Below, one piece after another: positions 60,178 through 64,000 of a stretch of 64,000 nucleotides of DNA. Source of the DNA: Stenotrophomonas sp. ZAC14D1_NAIMI4_1. Its GTDB lineage: Bacteria; Pseudomonadota; Gammaproteobacteria; Xanthomonadales; Xanthomonadaceae. The position numbers were made by a program, and so were the translations under genes. The stretch is from assembly GCF_003086775.1 (NCBI RefSeq), contig NZ_CP026001.1, positions 4,616,125-4,680,124 on the forward strand, read 5' to 3'. How positions within the stretch are numbered: the stretch's first letter is position 1; the number at the start of each line of letters is the position of its first letter. The notes beneath the pieces were generated by a model. It was not told the origin of the DNA. It did not search any database and saw only the letters and a list, made by a program, of their open reading frames with translations.

Positions 60178-60723
60178 TCAGGCGGCCAGCGCGGCCTCGA
60201 TCGCCTCGCGCAGGCGCGCGTCATCGGCGGCCACGTCCGGGGCGAAGCGTGCGACGACCTTGCCATCGCGGCCGACCAGGAACTTCTCGAAGTTCCACAG
60301 CACTGCCGGTGCGGCGTGGATCGGAATCTCCTTGCTGGCCAGGCGCTCGCGCAGCGGGCCTTCACCGATGGCCTGCGGCTGCGCAGCGGTCAGCTGCTGG
60401 TACAGCGGATGGGTGTCCTCGCCGGCTACGCTGATCTTGGCGAACATCGGGAAGGTGACGTCGTAGGTCAGCTGGCAGAACTGCTGGATCTCCGCTTCGC
60501 TGCCCGGCTCCTGGCCGAGGAAGTTGTTGGCCGGGAAACCCAGCACTTCCAGGCCCTGGGCCTGCTTTTCCGCGTACAGCGCCTGCAGGCCTTCGTACTG
60601 CGGGGTCAGGCCGCACTTGGAGGCGACGTTGACCACCAGCAGGACCTTGCCCTGGTAATCGCCCAGGGTGGACGGCTGGCCGTCGATGGTGGTGAGGGAA
60701 ATATCCTGGATCGGGGTGCTCAC
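60178..60723 (-). CDS. Glutathione/thioredoxin-type peroxidase
   Basis: 181 residues from a GTG with GGAG upstream. The peroxidatic Cys37 lies in NVASKCGLT, the second Cys83 in QFCQLTYDVTFP (the resolving position in thioredoxin-dependent members), and Trp in LWNFEKFL. It reduces peroxides, probably with thioredoxin. The usual FPCNQF motif reads FPANNF (residues 63-68): the catalytic-tetrad Gln is Asn67 and the Cys is Ala65. It is a Cys, not selenocysteine, enzyme. Confidence 0.92.
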   Translation of the reverse strand: MSTPIQDISLTTIDGQPSTLGDYQGKVLLVVNVASKCGLTPQYEGLQALYAEKQAQGLEVLGFPANNFLGQEPGSEAEIQQFCQLTYDVTFPMFAKISVAGEDTHPLYQQLTAAQPQAIGEGPLRERLASKEIPIHAAPAVLWNFEKFLVGRDGKVVARFAPDVAADDARLREAIEAALAA

Positions 60724-60790
60724 GCGGGGGCTCCGGCTATGGCGGGGAAAGGTCCACCAGCATAGCGCTGCGCGGATGCGCCGCGTGCGA

Positions 60791-61189
60791 TCAATCCACG
60801 CAGATCGTGCCCTGCGCCTTGCCGTCCTCGATGCGCTGGCGGCAGCCGAAATTCTGGCTGACATCACGCTGGCAGGTGCCGGTTGCCACCACGCCCGCCT
60901 CGGCTTCACCCGTGGCCAGGCACTGGCCGCTGCAGTCGCGCTTGCTGCTGCAGGCCTTGCCGGCATCGGCATAGGGAATCACGCACTGCACGCGTTGCAG
61001 GCGGCCCAGCGGTTGCAGGGTGCCACCGGCGGCGCGGCAATCCACATCGCGCGCTTCCTGGTAGGCCTCGGTGGCTTCCGGCGTGTCTGCCGCCGCCGGC
61101 TGCGCCGCCACATCAGCGGCGGGCGGCGTGCTGCTGCAGGCCGACAACAGGGCGGCCAGGGCCAGGCTGGCAAGGAAGCGTAGACGCAT
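60791..61189 (-). CDS. Small Cys-rich lipoprotein, unknown function
   Basis: 132 residues. A lipoprotein signal is clear (MRLRFLASLALAALLSAC, Cys18). After an Ala/Pro linker, the mature part holds eight Cys (DVDCRAAGG, VQCVIPYADAGKACSSKRDC, SGQCLATGE, GTCQRD, FGCRQRIEDG, GTICVD), which look set for disulfides. I do not recognise a named family. Homologues annotated as hypothetical lipoproteins are common in this group of bacteria, to my knowledge. Confidence 0.75.
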   Translation of the reverse strand: MRLRFLASLALAALLSACSSTPPAADVAAQPAAADTPEATEAYQEARDVDCRAAGGTLQPLGRLQRVQCVIPYADAGKACSSKRDCSGQCLATGEAEAGVVATGTCQRDVSQNFGCRQRIEDGKAQGTICVD

Positions 61190-61261
61190 GGTCGGACCTG
61201 CAGGCGGTGATCGAGGCCGCCAGCATACGCATTGCGTGGTGCAGGTGGTGTGTCAGCGCAC

Positions 61262-62812
61262 TCAGGTCTCTTCGCCCTCGCTGGCCTCGTCCTCGCCCCC
61301 CTCTTCTTCCGCCTCGCCCAGGTCGCCCAGCAGCTGCTGCACCTGCTCGTTGGCCAGCGTCTCCACCCCACGCAGGCGGCGTTCGATGGTGCGCGTCTTG
61401 CGGCTGGCCGCGCCGATGCTGCGGCCGACCGTGGTGATCTGCTTCTCGGCCTTTTCCAGGATGCCGGCGAACTTGCCGAACTCGCTCTTCACCGCACCCA
61501 GCAGGCTCCACACTTCGCTGGAGCGCTTCTCGATGGCCAGCGTGCGGAAGCCCATCTGCAGGCTGTTGAGCAGCGCGGTGATGGTGGTCGGGCCGGCCAC
61601 CACCACGCGGTGGTCGCGCTGCAGCAGGTCGACCAGGCCGGGACGGCGGATGACCTCGGCATACAGGCCTTCGGTGGGCAGGAACATCACCGCGAAATCG
61701 GTGGTGTGCGGCGGCACGATGTACTTCTCGGAGATCGACTTGGCCTGCACCTTCACCGCGCGTTCCAGCTGCGCGCCCTGGACGCGCACCAGCTCGGCAT
61801 CGCCCTGGTCCTGCGCGTCCAGCAGGCGCTCGTAATCCTCGCGCGGGAACTTGGAATCGATCGGCAGCCACACCGGCGCGTCGTCGCCACGGCCGGGCAG
61901 GCGCACCGCGATGTCGACCATCTCGTTGCTGTCCGGGCGCACCTTCACCGCGCGCGCGTACTGCTCCTGGATGAGCGTCTGTTCCAGGATGTTCTCCAGC
62001 TGCACTTCACCCCAGCTGCCGCGCGTCTTGACGTTGGTCAGCACGCGCTTGAGGTCGCCCACGCCGGTGGCCAGCTGCTGCATTTCGCCCAGGCCGCGCT
62101 GCACCTGTTCCAGGCGCTCGGAGACCAGCTTGAACGACTGTCCCAGGCGCGTTTCCAGCGTGGTCTGCAGCTTCTCGTCCACGGTCACGCGCATCTGTTC
62201 CAGCTTCTGCGCGTTGTCGCTCTGCAGCGCGCGCAGCTGTTCTTCCAGGGTGGCGCGCATCTCGGCGATGCGTTGTTCGTTGCGCTGGGTCAGCTCCTGC
62301 AGGCGCAGGCCGAGGCTTTCGGTCAGGCGCTGCTGCGACTGCGCGCCTTCCTCGCGGCCCTTGCGCGCATCGTCCACCAGGGTCTGGCGCAGCGCGCCCA
62401 GCTGGGTGTCGGTGCGGGTGGTCAGTTCCTGCAGCTGCTGGCCGAAGGCATGGATGCGTGCTTCCTGCTGCTGGCCGAACACTTCCAGCTGTGCGCGCAG
62501 TTCCTGCAGGCGCTGGCCCATCAACGCACCGCTGCGCTGCTGGCTTTCGGCCGCTTCGGCGCGGGCCTTGCGCGCATCTTCGCCGAGCGCTTCGCGCAGC
62601 AGGTCCAGGCGCTGGTCGGTGCGGGTGGACAGATCGGTCAGCGCGCGGGCGAAGCCATCCAGCTGTTCGCGCAGTTCGCTGCGGCCGGCACGCGCCTCCT
62701 CGCGCACGGCCTGTTCCAGGCGGTCATGGGGCGGACGGCGCAGCAGGGCGACCAGCTGCAGGACGAGGACGGCCAGGAGGAGGGCGCCGAGGAGCAGGAA
62801 TTCGGTTTGCAT
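61262..62812 (-). CDS. rmuC: DNA recombination protein RmuC
   Basis: 516 residues. An N-terminal membrane anchor (about 3-25) is followed by a long coiled coil (30-260). The RmuC domain has GDLKRVLTNVKTRGSWGEVQLENILE, WLPIDSKFPREDYERLL and VAGPTTITALLNSLQMGFRTLAIEKRS, a restriction-like nuclease fold. RmuC limits inversions and recombination at short repeats. An acidic C-terminal tail (EEEGGEDEASEGEE) is notable. Divergent from the glutathione transferase gene. Confidence 0.95.
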   Translation of the reverse strand: MQTEFLLLGALLLAVLVLQLVALLRRPPHDRLEQAVREEARAGRSELREQLDGFARALTDLSTRTDQRLDLLREALGEDARKARAEAAESQQRSGALMGQRLQELRAQLEVFGQQQEARIHAFGQQLQELTTRTDTQLGALRQTLVDDARKGREEGAQSQQRLTESLGLRLQELTQRNEQRIAEMRATLEEQLRALQSDNAQKLEQMRVTVDEKLQTTLETRLGQSFKLVSERLEQVQRGLGEMQQLATGVGDLKRVLTNVKTRGSWGEVQLENILEQTLIQEQYARAVKVRPDSNEMVDIAVRLPGRGDDAPVWLPIDSKFPREDYERLLDAQDQGDAELVRVQGAQLERAVKVQAKSISEKYIVPPHTTDFAVMFLPTEGLYAEVIRRPGLVDLLQRDHRVVVAGPTTITALLNSLQMGFRTLAIEKRSSEVWSLLGAVKSEFGKFAGILEKAEKQITTVGRSIGAASRKTRTIERRLRGVETLANEQVQQLLGDLGEAEEEGGEDEASEGEET

Positions 62813-62856
62813 GCCGCCAGTGTAGGCTGGCCCCGTCTCAAACGCTGCGTCTGGCC

Positions 62857-63459
62857 ATGCTCGAACTGTACGGAAAGGCGACCTCGATCAACGTGCGCAA
62901 GGTGCTGTGGCTGTGCGCCGGGCTGGACCGGGCGGTGCGGCACCACGCCGCCCCCGATGCGGATCTGCTGCGCGGGCTGAACCCGAACGCACAGGTGCCG
63001 GTGCTGCGCGAGGGCGACTTCGTGCTGTGGGAATCCAACAGCATCTGCCGCTACCTGGCCGCGCGCGCCGGGCGCCACGACCTGTTGCCGGTGGCGCCGC
63101 AGGCACGGGCGCGGGTGGAGCAGTGGATGGACTGGCAGGCGACCGATCTGAACACGGCGTGGCGCCACGTATTCATGGCGCGCGTGCGCAGGCATGCCGA
63201 TTACCCGGACGATGCGCGGGCGGAGGCGAGCCTGGCGCAGTGGAACCGCCTGATGACGATGCTCGACGCGCAGCTGGCCGGCCATGCGCACGTGGCCGGC
63301 GCGGATTTCACCCTGGCGGACGTCGTGCTCGGCCTGTCGACGCAGCGCTGGCGCAGCACGCCGGGCGGCAAGCCGGTGCTGGCGAATGTCGAGGCGTGGT
63401 TCGAGCGCTTGCGGCAGCAGCCGGGGTTTGCCGCGCACGTCGACAACGGCGTTGCCTGA
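62857..63459 (+). CDS. Glutathione S-transferase family protein
   Basis: 200 residues from MLELYGKATSINVRKVLWLC. The N-terminal thioredoxin-like domain has NPNAQVPVLREGDFVLWESNS, with the cis-Pro and Glu-Ser glutathione-binding residues. The C-terminal helical domain has ADFTLADVVLG. It conjugates or reduces electrophiles with glutathione; the substrate is not predictable. A long upstream frame overlapping rmuC is a shadow. Confidence 0.9.
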   Translation: MLELYGKATSINVRKVLWLCAGLDRAVRHHAAPDADLLRGLNPNAQVPVLREGDFVLWESNSICRYLAARAGRHDLLPVAPQARARVEQWMDWQATDLNTAWRHVFMARVRRHADYPDDARAEASLAQWNRLMTMLDAQLAGHAHVAGADFTLADVVLGLSTQRWRSTPGGKPVLANVEAWFERLRQQPGFAAHVDNGVA

Positions 63460-63558
63460 GGGATGGGATTTGTTTGCAGGGCTTGCAGCCCTGCACCTGC
63501 CGAAGCAACAGCAACAGCGTGCTATCCGTGGGTTGGCGGCTTCCCGCTGCTGATGGTG

Positions 63559-63618
63559 GGTGCCGACCGTTGGTCGGCACGGAGTTGGATCTGTTAGGTG
63601 TCGACCTTGGTCGACACA
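63559..63618. repeat. Two REP-type hairpins
   Basis: GGTGCCGACCGTTGGTCGGC is at about 63559-63578, and GTGTCGACCTTGGTCGACAC at about 63599-63618. These are the same two subtypes that occur near 46862-46931. Confidence 0.8.
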
Positions 63619-63687
63619 CGAGCGAAGCGACCGGCTTTTGTTTTTCTTTTTTCTTTTCCGTGGTGGGCAACCAGGAAACTGTCAGGG

Positions 63688-63792
63688 GCCGGGCGGGGTG
63701 GGTTGCGCAGGACCGTTGGCGCCATGGATGGCGCCATCGAGCCCCCATGGACGGGTTTACGGCGTGACCTGCGCAATCCACCCCGCCCGGCC
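63688..63792. repeat. Short member of the nested-hairpin repeat family
   Basis: The ends are inverted: GCCGGGCGGGGTGGGTTGCG, and ATCCACCCCGCCCGGCCC in reverse. Inside is the same word as at 40824-40868 (ACCGTTGGCGCCATGGATGG, CGCCATCGAGCCCCCATGG). Then GGGTTTACGGCGTG follows at once, where the 40-kb copy has about 90 extra bases. It fills most of the 394-base gap after the glutathione transferase gene; no gene is seen there. Confidence 0.75.
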
Positions 63793-63853
63793 CACTCCGC
63801 GGCATTCAAACGACGCAGCCCACCACGAGGGGCTCAGCCGTTGGCCATGATCC

Positions 63854-64000
63854 TTACCAGCCTTCCAGCACGATCTTGCCCTTGGCACGATTGCTTTCCA
63901 GCAGCGCATGCGCGCGGCGCAGGTTGGCCGCGTTGATACGGCCGAAGTGCTCGCCCAGCGTGGTCTGCAGCACCCCGGCATCGACCAGCTCGGCCACGCG
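63854..64000 (-). CDS. Zinc-type alcohol dehydrogenase/quinone oxidoreductase-like protein, 3' end
   Basis: Only the last 48 codons are in the window: AELVDAGVLQTTLGEHFGRI, then NAANLRRAHALLESNRAKGK, then IVLEGW and a TAA. This is the typical C-terminus of medium-chain dehydrogenase/quinone oxidoreductases (KIVLEGW-type end). The start and the catalytic domain lie beyond the window, so cofactor and substrate cannot be judged. Confidence 0.75.
   Translation of the reverse strand, partial: RVAELVDAGVLQTTLGEHFGRINAANLRRAHALLESNRAKGKIVLEGW

Overview
The window is chromosomal DNA from a high-GC gammaproteobacterium of the Xanthomonadaceae, most likely the Stenotrophomonas maltophilia group. This rests on gene content (tamAB, tatABC, recBCD, mlaFEDCBA, egtBD) and on the many short GTAG-headed palindromes between genes, which match the SMAG-type REP elements known from S. 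maltophilia. No phage, transposase, integrase or CRISPR array is visible, and almost all genes are ordinary core genes in short operons with 4-base stop/start overlaps.

Layout. 1-1230: 3' part of a J-domain-like membrane protein. 1249-6902 (minus): tamA-tamB outer-membrane assembly. 7106-10175 (minus): glyQ-glyS, both glycyl-tRNA synthetase subunits. 10259-13752 (plus): orphan GspE/PulE ATPase, class I glutamine amidotransferase, multispan membrane protein. 13833-16254 (minus): tatABC twin-arginine export and a SYLF-domain protein. 16420-18224 (plus): hemH and an alpha/beta hydrolase. 18535-20637 (plus): chemoreceptor. 25146-33978: BenE-type transporter, small DUF4339 protein, a lytic transglycosylase joined in frame to a hexose-6-phosphate mutarotase, egtB-egtD (ergothioneine), GGDEF protein, YchJ-like protein and TSUP transporter. 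34033-39587 (minus): MksF-MksE-MksB (JetA-JetB-JetC) condensin without its nuclease partner. 39700-40311 (minus): folE. 41094-46290 (plus): MarR regulator and a complete AaeXAB-like tripartite efflux operon. 46982-55820 (minus): recC-recB-recD. 56024-60113 (plus): mlaFEDCBA lipid-asymmetry system. 60178-64000: glutathione peroxidase, a Cys-rich lipoprotein, rmuC, a glutathione transferase and the end of a zinc-type dehydrogenase.

The anomalous part is 20924-25003. A terminator and a minus-strand 5S rRNA that lacks its 5' end lie on the left. A ribosomal leader with three tandem minus-strand promoters lies on the right. The 16S, spacer tRNAs, 23S and the 5S start that should lie between them are absent. 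In their place is about 3.5 kb holding a 5'-truncated phospholipase D effector gene (type VI Tle5-like), a 517-residue exported protein in the immunity position, and a second internal fragment of the same effector. A perfect 124-bp direct repeat bounds this segment. It is either a real replacement of an rRNA operon by a collapsed toxin-immunity array or an assembly misjoin at a collapsed rRNA operon; sequence alone cannot decide.

Other points of interest are the nuclease-free Mks/Jet operon, the transglycosylase-mutarotase fusion, and a family of long nested hairpins with copies near 40.4-41.0 kb and 63.7 kb.
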